A DNA stretch of 21,791 nt from Dinochytrium kinnereticum (Eukaryota > Chytridiomycota > Chytridiomycetes > Chytridiales > Chytridiaceae). The position numbers were made by a program, and so were the translations under genes. The stretch is from contig JADGJT010000007.1 in the NCBI GenBank assembly GCA_027604005.1, positions 1 to 21,791 of the forward strand. Reading direction: 5' to 3'. Under the pieces are notes generated by a model. That model did no database searches and was not told the DNA's origin. It saw only the letters and a program-made list of their open reading frames with translations. Shown here one piece after another: positions 8,285 to 18,671 of this stretch. Each line of letters begins with the position of its first letter. Position 1 is the first letter of the stretch.

Positions 8285-11009
8285 CTATTCACAAGACAAC
8301 AATAACCTTACGGCCTGCATGTCACCAGACAGCAGCGCAGTGAGGGGCTCGCTTAGACCCTTTTTTTAAAAAAAAATATGATGAGTACAGACAAAAGACA
8401 AAAGAGACACGATCAACTACTAAGGAAAAAACAGCCCCACCACCAACCTTGCGGATCGAAATAATGCAATAGAGTCCCAGTACTGCCAACATACCGATGG
8501 TGATGCAGAGGGCCACGACAAGAACTACGAGAAAACCGAGGTCTTGAAGGTTAACTCCGTCTAAGACCATCTCTTCAGACCCATTAACCTCACTCGGTCT
8601 CGGCTTCACGGTCACATCTACATTTCTTCGTTCAGCCTTAGTGATTGAAGATTAGAGAGAGAAGAAGAGTCAGTTGAGAGGAAAGAAATAAAGAAAAGTG
8701 CAAACCAATTGTTCCATGGTCATGAGCATCTCCGCCGCCAAAGGCTCGTGTGTGAGCGCGATCGGATAAGGTGAATCCAAAGACTGAGTCCGTCGATCAT
8801 TAGAGCACAAGCGATATCCGTAAGTGTTATTTTTCTTGATTTCCACAGCAGTCGTCGGCATAATAGTCATGCGAAGCTCTACATTAACAGTACGTCCACG
8901 AAGTCTACCCATCCACAGCATATCCCTAAGGTTCATTACCATTACCTCCTCAATCCCCCTAACCCCTTTTAAAAGCCTCTCAATAAGTGTCTGAAACAGC
9001 TTTGGCAATCCACCCACTCCATCACCGACACCTCGTGCTATCCAAAGTCGATTTTCTTCAAAGTACGAAGTTGCAAAGGAGTTCGGTGTCGCAAAAGTGA
9101 TCATACAATGGTGGTTTAGAATGGTGAAGTTTAAACCGAGCCTTTCCAAGTCTTGACGTCGATGAGCCTTAACGTCCTCCCAACGTTGTAAGTCCTGTGC
9201 AAAAGGCCTGTGCTTGTCGAAGGTACTAGAAGATTGAATCGTCTCGATCAAGGTCGTGGTAAATATTTTTCTTTGCTTCTTTGATCTAGGCAGGATAGAA
9301 TTCGAGGAGACATTCGCAAAGGGGGTTTCAATTGAAGCACAGAGCTGTTCGACGGTTTCCATCGCAGTTGTGTTTGAATCAAGAGATTCCAAGCTCACCT
9401 CTCCCAAAACAAATCCTGAAGAGCCAGGTGTAAAGAGTTGGTCAACGATCGCTGTAGAAGAAGTGTTTGCATCGATGCAAGTCTGACCAAAAACGAATTC
9501 GACGGACCAAGGTGCAGAGCAAGTATTAATCAGGGTGTGGATTTCATGAGTCTTGTTCAGTGCAGCCGCGTAAAAAGCGATGACGTCGAGGCTTAAGTCA
9601 CCCAGAGCGAATTCCGGTGACTCAGATGCAAAGCAAACTACCCTTGGGGCAGAGAAATCAAAAACGTTATTTATAGCGTTCATGTTGCGGGCGATGACTT
9701 GCAAACTCATCCCAATCAGAATGAAACCCGATGTGCCAGGGGCAAAACAGATTTCATCCGAGGCAGAGTGAGAATCAAGCTTGGATATAGCGGTCGTACT
9801 TGAGATCCCATTGATACCCATCACACCCAAAACGAATTCTGGAAACTCAGGCGCAAAGCAGACTTCAACGAGGGTAGAGACTTGATCATTTTTCTCCATA
9901 GCATCGGTTTTTGCATCAACAACGTCAAAAGCTATCCCATCCAGAATGAGTGAGGGTCCGGCCGCAAAACAGGTATCAGCCGAGGCAGAGAAAAAATCAA
10001 AGTTGTCCATAGCAGCAGTAATTGGAGCGGCAACGTCCAAGCTCAAGTCACCCATGAATACCGACGGGCCCAGAGGAAAGCAGATATCAACCAGGGTAGA
10101 GATCCCAAGGCCGCTGTTCACATCATCCGTGGTAGGAGCAATAGCGTCGTTAGAGCTAACCTCACTCAAAACAAACCCCGTCGAACCAGGAGCAAAACAG
10201 ATTTGACCCAGGAGAGGAATACTCTTCGCGTTGTCCATAGCAGGCATGTTGAGAGCAATGAAGTCCATAATCACCCCATCCAAAACGTATCCAAAAAAGT
10301 TAGACGCAAAGCAGATGTCAACTTGGTTAGGGATCTCATTAATCGTGTTCACAAGAGTCATGATCGGAGCAACAGCGGTCAGGCTCACCCCATCTATACC
10401 GACTGTCTGCGCGGCATGCCTAGAATCATCCTTTTCAACAAGAGACGTGTAGCCGCTGGCAACGTTCAAGTTCAATTGGGGAGTTGCAAAATTCGCATCA
10501 TTCTGGTCACTTGGCGCTGTAGTCGTCGAACTCTCAGAGTCCACCCGCAACGAGCGAGTAGTAAGCAGCCAAAAAAGCCTCCTGATCTTTTTGAGAGCAG
10601 CGTTTGCGACCATCCTCACTCTCCCAGCAACAGTCGTAGAGACCTTGCGGTACCAGTCCGACAGTGTCTCCAACCAAGTGGTAGAGTTCAAGAATCGGCT
10701 TCGCTTTGATGATGAGGGTGGATTTTGAGTGGGCTTAGGCTTGGCGAAAAGTGAGTGGGATGCGTATGCGACCAAAATGGCACTGTAGTCATAGTTGGTG
10801 GGTGATCCATAGCACTGGGAGTCGGCCGCAAGGGAATTGCTGCAGTCGTCAACGACCAAGGTAGGGACAGGGCGGAGGGCCAAGTTGTTCGCAGAGATTC
10901 CAGGGAAGAGCAACATAAGAAAGCAAACGGCCAATGTGAGGAGCAAAGGCTTCCCAACCCGGTTTCCTGCATCCCCCTGAAGGAGGGCCAGGACAACTGA
11001 AGTCATCAT
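8285..11009 (-). CDS. Unrecognised secreted or single-pass membrane protein with ten-fold 38-residue repeat
   Basis: I do not recognise this protein. Proposed exons are 11009-8706, 8636-8448 and 8359-8285, giving 855 residues; the start is the first ATG in a frame that stays open further upstream. A hydrophobic stretch at about residues 19-40 ending in ISA looks like a signal peptide. Residues about 203-563 are tandem repeats of about 38 residues, each with a core close to DICFAPGSSGFVLGDLSLDV and a conserved Cys. A non-repeated region of about 200 residues follows, with several N-x-S/T sequons, then a transmembrane helix (about 803-829) and a 26-residue tail. The expected topology is type I, with repeats outside or in the lumen. 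The 2304-nt first exon is by far the longest in the window. The last exon is short and its end is the first in-frame stop; a further intron cannot be excluded. A cell-surface or adhesion role would be a guess. Confidence 0.75.
9315..10403 (-). repeat. About ten tandem coding repeats of 111-117 nt
   Basis: Reading leftward from 10403, units of 39, 38, 38, 37, 38, 37, 38, 38 and 28 residues are followed by a partial tenth. They align without gaps over most of their length. Consensus features are a hydrophobic start (VLGDLSLDV), a Thr/Ala/Met-Asp-Asn middle, and the end xICFAPGxxxF. Unit 9 lacks the middle part, including the Cys. Copies have diverged strongly in sequence, so the duplication is old and the pattern is kept at protein level. 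Confidence 0.9.
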
Positions 11010-12064
11010 ACTAATAATGTAGGAGAAGGATAGATTTCGTGTTTTGTAAAGGTTGAAGGTAGAGGACTCAACTAATAATTCAAGAGGAAGAAGAAACGCG
11101 TGCAGAAGGGGGGGAGTCGCCTGCTTTTTGATCAATGCTGAAAGGGTGGAGGAAAGGAATAAGATGAGAATAAAGATAATTGCAAGTCGTCTAATTGGCC
11201 CGATTGCATGCTGAATGGACCCACACTACGCCGTTGTCCAGTCATCTTATCTTTTCGGCGGGGTGGACGACCGTGTTGGTGCTGGCTGGTGGATCGCCAG
11301 TTTGCCATAGCGGAGTTTGAGCAAAATGACTTTTTTTGACAGCTCGTCGTCCTATGCCATCGATGCTTGACGCTTGCCCGTCCATCGTCGTCGTCGTCCA
11401 GGTTTTGAGACTCGGCGGAGCCTCAACTGCTGTGCTGCTGAGCTTAAGGCGACGACGTGGTGGGGTGTGTGCGGAGGGGCCAAGCGAGAGCTTCCAGCAT
11501 GGGCTTGAAGATTGGGAGGGCGCCATTCATCCGACGATGCAGCCACCAACTACTGCTTTTCAATGACACACAACAACACCACATCGGATGGACATATGAC
11601 ACGCCAATGCCCTTCATGGACGTTTTCTGACGAAGCGGAAGTCAGCGTGGCACTTCCCGCACAACGACGACCCTTTCAGCTGCTGGCTTTTCTGGCTAAA
11701 CCTTTGACCTGCTCGGCACGCGCCCGTGCCATGTATGTGTTGAGATTCATGAGAAATTGGATGAGCAACTGGCAACGCTGACTCCATGTTGAAGGGATAT
11801 TTCAAAGATCGAGTGATCGTCACGTTTGCATCGACGCGTCCCTCAGCTGTTACGTTTCAACATGGACCGTTTCTCGTTCTACGAAGTGAATGAATTTGGT
11901 GGTTTCTTGCCTGAAGTTGCCGCACATAAATACCATTCCTAAAATGCGCTGATGCGTCGTCGTCTCCAGCGATGCTGCAAATGTCCTTCCTTCACCAACC
12001 GTTTTTAGCAATAGTCCCTTATTCAAAATCGCTCCCAAAAAAAAAAGAAAACCGACAAGTGATA
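11010..12064. other. Divergent intergenic region upstream of the repeat protein and URA3
   Basis: About 1.05 kb without a gene I can support; it must contain the promoters of both divergent neighbours. Open frames such as 11242-11526 (-) and 11512-11781 (+) are Ser/Arg/Pro-rich and overlap one another on opposite strands, which suggests base composition rather than coding. A GTC/GAC triplet-rich patch lies near 11380-11400, and a perfect 6-bp hairpin (ggcacg/cgtgcc) at 11715-11730. A T-rich to A-rich stretch directly precedes the URA3 start. Confidence 0.6.
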
Positions 12065-13126
12065 ATGTCCTCTGTGCGGTCAAAGACGTACTCGGCGCGT
12101 GCGGCATCGCACACCAACGCGACCGCAAAGCGTCTCCTTCACCTCATGGACAGGAAGCAGACGAACCTCTCCCTCTCCGCCGATGTGACCAAGAAGGCCG
12201 ACCTGCTCAAGCTGGCTGATCTTCTTGGGCCTTACATCTGTGTGCTCAAGGTGGGCCCACCTCGTCCGTTTCTTTCCAGCTGTCATGCTTGGATCCCTTC
12301 ACTTTATCCTCTGACATTCTTTGGCTGATTTGATGACCTCTGTTGACCTGCCTTGCGAAAGTGAAGACCCACATTGATATCGTTGAGGACTTTGACCATG
12401 ATCTGGTGGACAAGTTGACCGTCATTGCTGCAAAGCATGACTTCTTGATCTTTGAGGATCGCAAGTTTGCGGACATCGGTAAGCGCTTTTCCTCTTCCCC
12501 TTTGCGAGCCGCGATCGCCTGTTGTCATCCATCAAAGTCAGCTCAGGAATAACGATTTGGCACTTATTAAAGGCAACACCGTCAAGCTCCAGTACTCCTC
12601 AGGCGTCCACAAGATCGCCTCCTGGTCCCACATCACCAACGCCCACCCAATCCCCGGAGACGGCATCGTCCAAGGTCTTTCTGAAGTCGGTCTCCCTCTT
12701 GGCCGTTCGCTTCTCCTCCTCGCCGAAATGTCCTCAAAAGGATCCCTAGCCCGTGGCGACTACACCCTCGAAGCCTTCCGCATGGCTCAACGTCACAGAG
12801 CATTTTGCATTGGATTCATCGGACAGCAGAGGCTTGAGGACTCGGATCCGACGAAGTTTGCGGCGGCGGAGGGGGAGGATTTTGTGTATATGACTCCTGG
12901 GGTTGGGTTGGATGTGAAGGGGGATTCTTTGGGGCAGGTTTATAGGACGCCCAGGCAGGTTATTTTGGAGAGTGGGTGTGATGTGATTATTGTTGGTAGG
13001 GGTATTTATGGGTCGCTTGGGAATGGGGGTGGGGATCTGGATGTCGTTGAGGTGGCCAAGTCGTATAAGAAGGCCGGATGGGAGGCTTATCTGGAGAGGA
13101 TAGGGCAGAAGAATGGAAGTGCCTAA
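12065..13126 (+). CDS. URA3: Orotidine-5'-phosphate decarboxylase
   Basis: Catalyses the last step of UMP synthesis, decarboxylation of OMP, in the cytosol. Exons are 12065-12250, 12367-12478 and 12573-13126, giving 283 residues, the usual fungal length as a single-domain enzyme without fused orotate phosphoribosyltransferase. The active-site array is present: a Lys at the end of exon 1 (K62, [10 protein letters not shown]), then [10 protein letters not shown] with D93, K95 and D98. The phosphate-binding loops [16 protein letters not shown] and IIVGRGIYG are also intact. The chosen ATG gives the common fungal N-terminus ([12 protein letters not shown]). Two in-frame ATGs lie further upstream at 11972 and 11981 with no stop between, so an N-terminal extension of about 31 residues cannot be excluded. 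Exon 3 changes from C-rich to G-rich halfway along. The gene is convergent with the P5C reductase gene. Confidence 0.97.
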
Positions 13127-13582
13127 TCACAGCCGCGGTGAACTGTTTCAATAAGGCACTTTCTAGTTCTATCTCCCTTCATGTAGTCTCTATTACTCGT
13201 TCCATGTCGCCCTCACATCACAATCGTCATGACCCTTGCATTCACTTTCCGTGTCAGCGATACTGCTGCAATAAAACAGAGCCTTTCTTATTATTATAGA
13301 CTGTGCAAAAAAGGCAATATGTCTCAATTGAGAAGAGTCAATAGTAACGGCGACAGGCTCGTCAAAAAGCAACAGAAAAAAAAAGAAAAGAAAAAGAAGG
13401 AATTTCTCAGTCGACGTGAGGTATGGAGCAGTTCAGTTAAGCTCGGCCATAAGATCTACATCTTAGAAGAGCCTCCATTTGCCTACTGATCGAAGAATGA
13501 TAAAAGAGAGGTGTTCAGTAGGAAGAAAGCCAAATTCATTGGGAATCTCAGGCTCAGGCAAAGAACAATAAACCAAACACAC
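13127..13582. other. Convergent 3' region of URA3 and P5C reductase
   Basis: It contains the two 3' UTRs. The open frames 13229-13489 and 13511-13768 (+) are lysine-rich or antisense to the reductase and are not credible. An A-rich stretch lies at 13374-13400. I see nothing else. Confidence 0.7.
13270..13275 (+). other. Candidate polyadenylation signal, URA3
   Basis: AATAAA occurs about 145 nt after the URA3 stop codon on the same strand, a normal distance for a fungal 3' end. Confidence 0.55.
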
Positions 13583-14804
13583 TTAAAATGCACGAACCTG
13601 CTTTCCCAAAATATCAGCAAGCTCCTCTCCCCGCTTAGTAGCAGCCACAACCGCCTCCATCATCACTTTCAACGCTCCGTTGTCATCAAAGGTCTTGATG
13701 GCGGCAGCGGTTGTGCCGTTGGGAGAGGTCACATTCTTCCTAAGGATAGCGGGGTCCTCAAGCTGTGAGACGGCCATCTTACCGGCTCCCAAGCAGGTTT
13801 GAGCGGCAAGACCGCGCGCAACATCACGAGGGAGACCAAGAGAGACTCCAGCGTTTTCCATGGCCTCCAGGAGGTAGAAAAAGTAAGCGGGGCCTGAACC
13901 TTTTTTTTTTAAAAATGGTTTTAAAGGTGGGTTAGTTGTGGATTTGGTCGTTGCATCGTTATGAGAAGTTTGAGATGACGGCCATGGCGGACAGTGCGCG
14001 AAAAAGAAAGGTCGGAGAGAAAGCCTACCCGAAACACCGGTTACAACATCCAAAAGGCTCTCCTTCTCCACCCAGAATGCCTTGGCGCTAAACGAAGCCA
14101 TCAACACGGTCGCCAAATCCCTCTGAACCTGAGAAACCTCTGACCCAGCCCAAAGCCCCGAAGCTCCCTCAAGAACCAAAGCGGGAGTGTTTGGCATCAC
14201 CCTCACGATGGATGGCCTCACGGCCCCACTGATAAGCTCATGAGAGACCGGGTCCGACTGCAACCACCTAGCCAAATCGTCCACCCTGATCCCTGCGGCA
14301 ATGCTGATAACCAGAGGCTTGTGAGCTTGAACGGCGGATGAGATGCCTTCGGCGACGAGCTTAAGGACTTGGGGTTTTACGGCGAGGACCACGACGGTGG
14401 CAGGGGTACCGGAGGGGTGGCCTTTGAAGGAGATGGCGTCCGTGTTGGTGTTTGTGACGTGAACGCCGTATTTGGTGGCTAGCTTGGAGCCAAGTTCAGA
14501 GACGGGCTCGGAGACAAAGATGTTGGTGGGGGGGAAGCCTTTGGCGATCATGCCGCCGATCATGGAGCCAGCCATGTTCCCGCCTCCTATTGATCCAGCA
14601 GAGAAAGGTTTTGGGGGGTCAATGAAATGGGTTAGATTATGCTCTGTTAGGTGATGAGCTCTTGCGAGATGCGCATGCGGCCCAAGTCTGATATCAGCAC
14701 GCCAACAGGCACACGCAAGCAAGTAAGCAGACAAGAAGACGAGCAGAGGATGGTCCCAAAAGCAGCCCACCGATGAATGCGACCTTGACACTTGCGTCCG
14801 TCAT
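13583..14804 (-). CDS. PRO3: Pyrroline-5-carboxylate reductase
   Basis: Reduces pyrroline-5-carboxylate to proline with NAD(P)H, the final step of proline synthesis. Exons in transcript order are 14804-14771, 14586-14029 and 13899-13583, giving 302 residues, in the normal range. The dinucleotide-binding motif GGGNMAGSMIGGM is formed across intron 1. VLAVKPQ and RVMPNTPALV, typical of the N-terminal Rossmann domain, follow. The C-terminal dimerisation domain carries the family signature around GVSGSGPAYFF, again assembled across an intron, and NVTSPNGTTAAA. The first exon encodes only the first 11 residues and a split codon. Intron 2 ends in a T run and then an A run directly before the AG. 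A tetranucleotide microsatellite lies about 16 nt upstream of the start codon. Confidence 0.96.
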
Positions 14805-14823
14805 GCTTGCTCGCTTGCTGGAC

Positions 14824-14857
<34 letters not shown>

Positions 14858-15579
14858 ATGCTTGAAGGGATTAATTTTATTTTCTGTGACGGGCGACGCT
14901 GTTGGACTGAAACACGCGTTCCGAGGCGAGTGCGGGAGGGCCCAGTGCGTGGATGCATGCGATGCGTTGATGGACGCGGATTGCTTGAGACGCACAACGC
15001 ATGCTGAGTGTGGAGAGCCGCGCAGAGACAGACAGGCAGATGGTCGATGCGCAGTGCATCCTGATGCTCAGCGCCGCTCAAGCGCATCGTGCGCGTGAAT
15101 GAGGAGGTCGGCAGCGACGCGTGTCCCGCCATTGCCCGTCGCCCTCCCCTCTGTGGCCGTCCTGCATGGCAACCGTAACTGCAGCAGGTGACTTACCCCC
15201 CCAAAAAAACAATTTCAAGTGACCTCCAAACAAGTCACTCTGAGCCACCCTCACCTGCAACTGACTGCAGGCAACGTCGCCAGCGACACCCTTTGACAGA
15301 CGACACCCGCTGCGGCTGCGACGAGCGTGCTGCACGCACTGACACCGAGAGGCCCGGGGCTTCACTCCGAGCAGCTGGACCACCCGGCGCCATCACCAAG
15401 ACTGAGAAAAGAGAGAAGAGGAGGCGTCGTTTCCTTGCAAACCTTCCGCACCCGTTGGCATCACCACCCCAACGGGATTCTGTTGAAACAAGAAAGCGAT
15501 CGCAATATTTGACTCTCCTTGATCGCATTCATTCATCCATCTCCCATCCACACACGAAAAGACAAAAACTGAAGAACGA
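14805..15579. other. Divergent promoter region of P5C reductase and the kinase
   Basis: No gene recognised. The left part holds the GGAT microsatellite. The middle is GC-rich with scattered short partial palindromes such as gatgc/gcatc near 15040-15065. The right part, up to the kinase start, is rich in C and A. The overlapping open frames on both strands (for example 15188-15607 + and 15235-15528 -) are Arg/Ser/Pro-rich and are best read as composition. Confidence 0.6.
14821..14860. repeat. (GGAT)n microsatellite
   Basis: About nine GGAT/GGAC units, the last seven perfect, lie just upstream of the P5C reductase start codon. They are probably in its 5' UTR or core promoter. Length variation is likely. 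Confidence 0.9.
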
Positions 15580-18315
15580 ATGGATGGCCTCAACCCCTCA
15601 TCCCTGAGGGCCCACGCAAGTACCTTGGCCCTGAGGATCCCATTTTACAACAAACTCCTCCTTGAACCCCCATCGCAATCTCGAGCCGTTGATGGATCGC
15701 ATCTGTCTGCCTCGCCCTCGGCCTTATCGTCCTGGAATCAGGCCGGTCATCGGCTTTTGGTCGATAATGCAAATAATCTCATTCCCTATGCGGATTGGCA
15801 AGGTAAGAGGTCATTGCGGAATCTTTTGTTTCCTTTATTTTTCGCTTCGGGTTTTGATCTGGTATTGCTCGACTGGCACGTTGGCTTTTGAGTTTCTCCA
15901 TACAACCCAAGAATCCTTCTACTCCCATCCACAGGCTTCTCAATGGAATAACACTTTTCAAAAACTCAGTCATCCTCCACAACGAGACCTCTGGCCAGTT
16001 GGTTCTCTGGAACGGCGAGGAAAAGCGTGTTGTCGTGAGGCGACTTCGTCTCGACGTCAGTGGCCACCTCCACGAAACCCGTTCGGGGTCACCGGATCGC
16101 TCCGATGATGAGACACAAGGAGGTGGAATATGTCCTCAATGTGGACAGACTGTTCCAAGTTATCGCGGGACATTTGCGAGGGAGGATTATTTCAGATTTT
16201 TGGAGCTGGAGTTTGCGACGCGGTGGGGTGGCTTCGCCCTTCTTTTTTTTTTTTTTGTTCTTCCTTTTCTTGATAAATTATGGATGCTGACTACTCCTTC
16301 CATCTATTTTATAGCATGTCTGAGATTAATGAGGAGACTGCGGAAGACCTTGAAAGTAGTATGGCGGGGTCCAATCCCCCCTCACCACCGCCAGAGGAGA
16401 AACTCTCTGACCGTGCGTTCAACCAAGGATACTACGAGCGCTTTTTTATCGAGACGAAAAAGCTTGGAAGAGGACAGAGAGGGAGCGTTTACCTTGTTCA
16501 GCATGTCCTAGATTCTGTTTATTTGGGAGATTATGCTTGCAAGAGCATTCCTATTGGTGTAAGTCACTCTTGGCTAGTTAGACAACTTCAAGAGGTGCAT
16601 TTGCTTGAGAGGTTAAGGTGAGGATTATGTCGTTTTTGGCTTTGTCTTGCTGATTATATGTTCTTTCTTCTTTGTAGGCACCCGAATATCATTCATTACA
16701 AGCACGCTTGGTGATTATATTTTTTTTTATTACTATTCTTGAATTACAAGTAGAATGCTTATTATCTTGACTTGCCATTTTATTTTTCCAGGATTGAAAA
16801 CAAACAACTCACCAACTTTGGTATGGTGGAATACTTTGAGCTCGTAAAACCTCTAACGCCCCCTCAAAGGCCCCGAAGTCCCCTGCCTTTTCATCCTCAT
16901 GGAACTAGCCAACGGCGGCAACCTCGAAGAATACATCCAGATCCAAGCGCCCCGCCTCGAACCCTCCGATCCTTCCACCCAAACCCCCTCAGAGCGTGCA
17001 CGCCGTGTCAAACTTCTTCGAGAACAGCAAAGACGAAACAGAACGGGCGCAGGAAGTGCTCAACAGCATCATGCGAATGAGACGGCAAGGGTATATGGAG
17101 GGATTGGTGTTGGGGATCATGGGGATCGGGTCAGATTTTTGACGACACAGCAGATTTGGAGCTTATTTATGGATATTTGTGAAGGGCTTGCGCATTTGCA
17201 TCGGAATGGAATTTTGCATAGAGATTTGGTAGGTGGTTTGGTTTTGTAGGGGTAGGGGAGGCGTTAAGCAGAACTGGAATTTTCCCTTTGAAAAGAGCAA
17301 ACTAACCTTCTTAATTTTGGTGCATATCTTCATAAAAGAAACCTCCCAACTTGCTTCTTCAGTTTGATAACCCGCAGGACCCCGATGAGATGTGAGTTGG
17401 CGAAATGGTGTTTTTGCCTCGTCATCTAAATAACACAAAACTTCTCAACAATCAACAAACTAACAAACAAACCAAAACTAATCAACAGTCCCAGAGTTCT
17501 CATCTCCGATTTCGGTGAATGCGAGGTAGTGAGCGAGCGCACTCCACGCATCCGAAGTGGAGCGACCGGAACTCTAGAATTCATGTGCCCCGAGCTTCTT
17601 GAACGAGACGAACTTGGCAAATTCAAACATGATCACTCACCTTACGGCGACATGTTCTCCCTTGGAGTCATTCTTTACTACCTTTGTTACAGCAGAGTGC
17701 CTTATAGTCAGGTAGACGATGTTGATCTTCTCAAGGAGGAGATTTTGGCGTTTGAGGGGTGAGTCCTTTACTTATTTTTATGAGTTGTGGTTTTTTGGTG
17801 ATGTGTTTTTGTCGATCCTCACCTATCTTGATGTGCTTAGGGTTCACTTGCCTGAGGAGGTAGATCATCGCGTGCCGATAGAGCTGAAGCACCTCATGGT
17901 CGCACTCATGTCGCGCGACGCTGAGAGTCGTCCATCCATCGAGAGCGTGATCTCATCTTTCCCCAGACGGCCTTCACGAAAGCTGGTAATCACATTTTAC
18001 ACGAGTTCATTTCCTAACACACCATTATTTTTTTCTCAGCAAACGACCCCCATTCCATCGCAAAGAACGCCGAGGCAGCGAGGCCTCTCCTTCACATCTG
18101 AGATGGCTTCCTCTCCTACGGACGAGATGACGTTTCGATTGGATGAGGAGGCGTCGGGTGTGATTGTGCCTTACCATCAATACTCCACCAGCGCGGGAGC
18201 CTCTAGTGGGGCTGGAAGCTACGCTGGGAGCGAGGACAGAGCGCTTGTGCCTCTTCATTCGCGACCGCTGTCGTTTGTGAAAGAGGGTCTCAGCGGTGCC
18301 AGTAACGGCCATTGA
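15580..18315 (+). CDS. IKS1: Iks1-type serine/threonine protein kinase
   Basis: Proposed exons: 15580-15809, 15935-16222, 16315-16617, 16678-16710, 16792-16820, 16870-17228, 17339-17391, 17489-17758, 17841-17985 and 18040-18315, about 661 residues, close to yeast Iks1. The N-terminal region has the family-like stretch VILHNETSGQLVLW and a CPQC pair. The kinase domain has LGRGQRGSV (about 223), YACK with the ATP-binding Lys, HPNIIHY, NFGPEVPCLFILMELANGG, HRDLKPPN (411), DFGECE (439) and GATGTLEFMCPEL. All catalytic residues are present, and CPE replaces the usual APE. The Ser/Gly-rich tail looks disordered. Substrates are unknown. The exon 1-2 junction is doubtful: the good gtaaga donor at 15803 gives the wrong phase, so I used a weaker GT at 15810. 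Intron 9 (54 nt) has no stop and is a multiple of three. The gtaagt at 16559 must stay unspliced, because the protein reads through it as the family expects. Confidence 0.88.
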
Positions 18316-18671
18316 TTGAGCCCCTGCGGGCACCGGAAGCACGAGTTGAATAAGATGCAGTTTGACCTTATCCGAGCGTCTCTTTCACGTCCTTCTCCGA
18401 GTAAACGCTGAAGAAAACTGCCTGCATGGCGATGCCCATCAGTGCGGTTGGCTGAATCAGGCCAATAATAAATGGCGAGGGTGAAATCAGCTGCACGACG
18501 AACCCCCGCCTTTGCTGCGTGACCTCGGGTGTGCGCACGTAAGCGGGGCAGAGCCAAGGCGTCTTTGCGAGTCATCCATCCTCCGCCCCGCATCCTCCGC
18601 GGTCCCGTCGCATACTTCAACCCAGCGTCGTCTCCACCGACCCACCACAACCACACGCAAACGCATCCCGC
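18316..18671. other. Intergenic region, kinase to SGNH protein
   Basis: It holds the 3' UTR of the kinase gene and the promoter of the next gene. Apart from one candidate polyadenylation signal I see nothing of note. The open frame 18255-18833 on the minus strand is Gly/Arg-rich and antisense to coding sequence. Confidence 0.7.
18467..18472 (+). other. Candidate polyadenylation signal, kinase gene
   Basis: AATAAA lies about 150 nt after the kinase stop codon and about 200 nt before the next start codon. Confidence 0.5.

Noticed and set aside
10203..10709. A 168-residue plus-strand open frame
   Set aside because: It lies antisense to the long repeat-protein exon, shows no family features and is explained by the repeats and codon bias of the other strand.
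11242..11566. Overlapping open frames on both strands in the URA3 upstream region
   Set aside because: Ser/Arg/Pro-rich translations, mutual overlap and no recognisable motif point to composition, not genes.
11715..11730. Perfect GC hairpin as a possible tRNA part or terminator
   Set aside because: No cloverleaf, no A/B boxes and no T run follow it. A 6-bp stem is expected by chance in a window of this size.
12065..13126. URA3 as an inserted marker gene
   Set aside because: It has introns, composition and flanking structure like its neighbours and no vector sequence, so it is native.
15188..15607. Plus-strand frame overlapping the kinase start
   Set aside because: It is in a different frame from the kinase, is low-complexity and ends just inside the kinase first exon.
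16559..16564. A perfect gtaagt donor inside kinase exon 3
   Set aside because: The translation across it (IPIGVSHSWLVRQLQEVHLL) matches the expected kinase region between the ATP-binding Lys and helix C, so it is read through.
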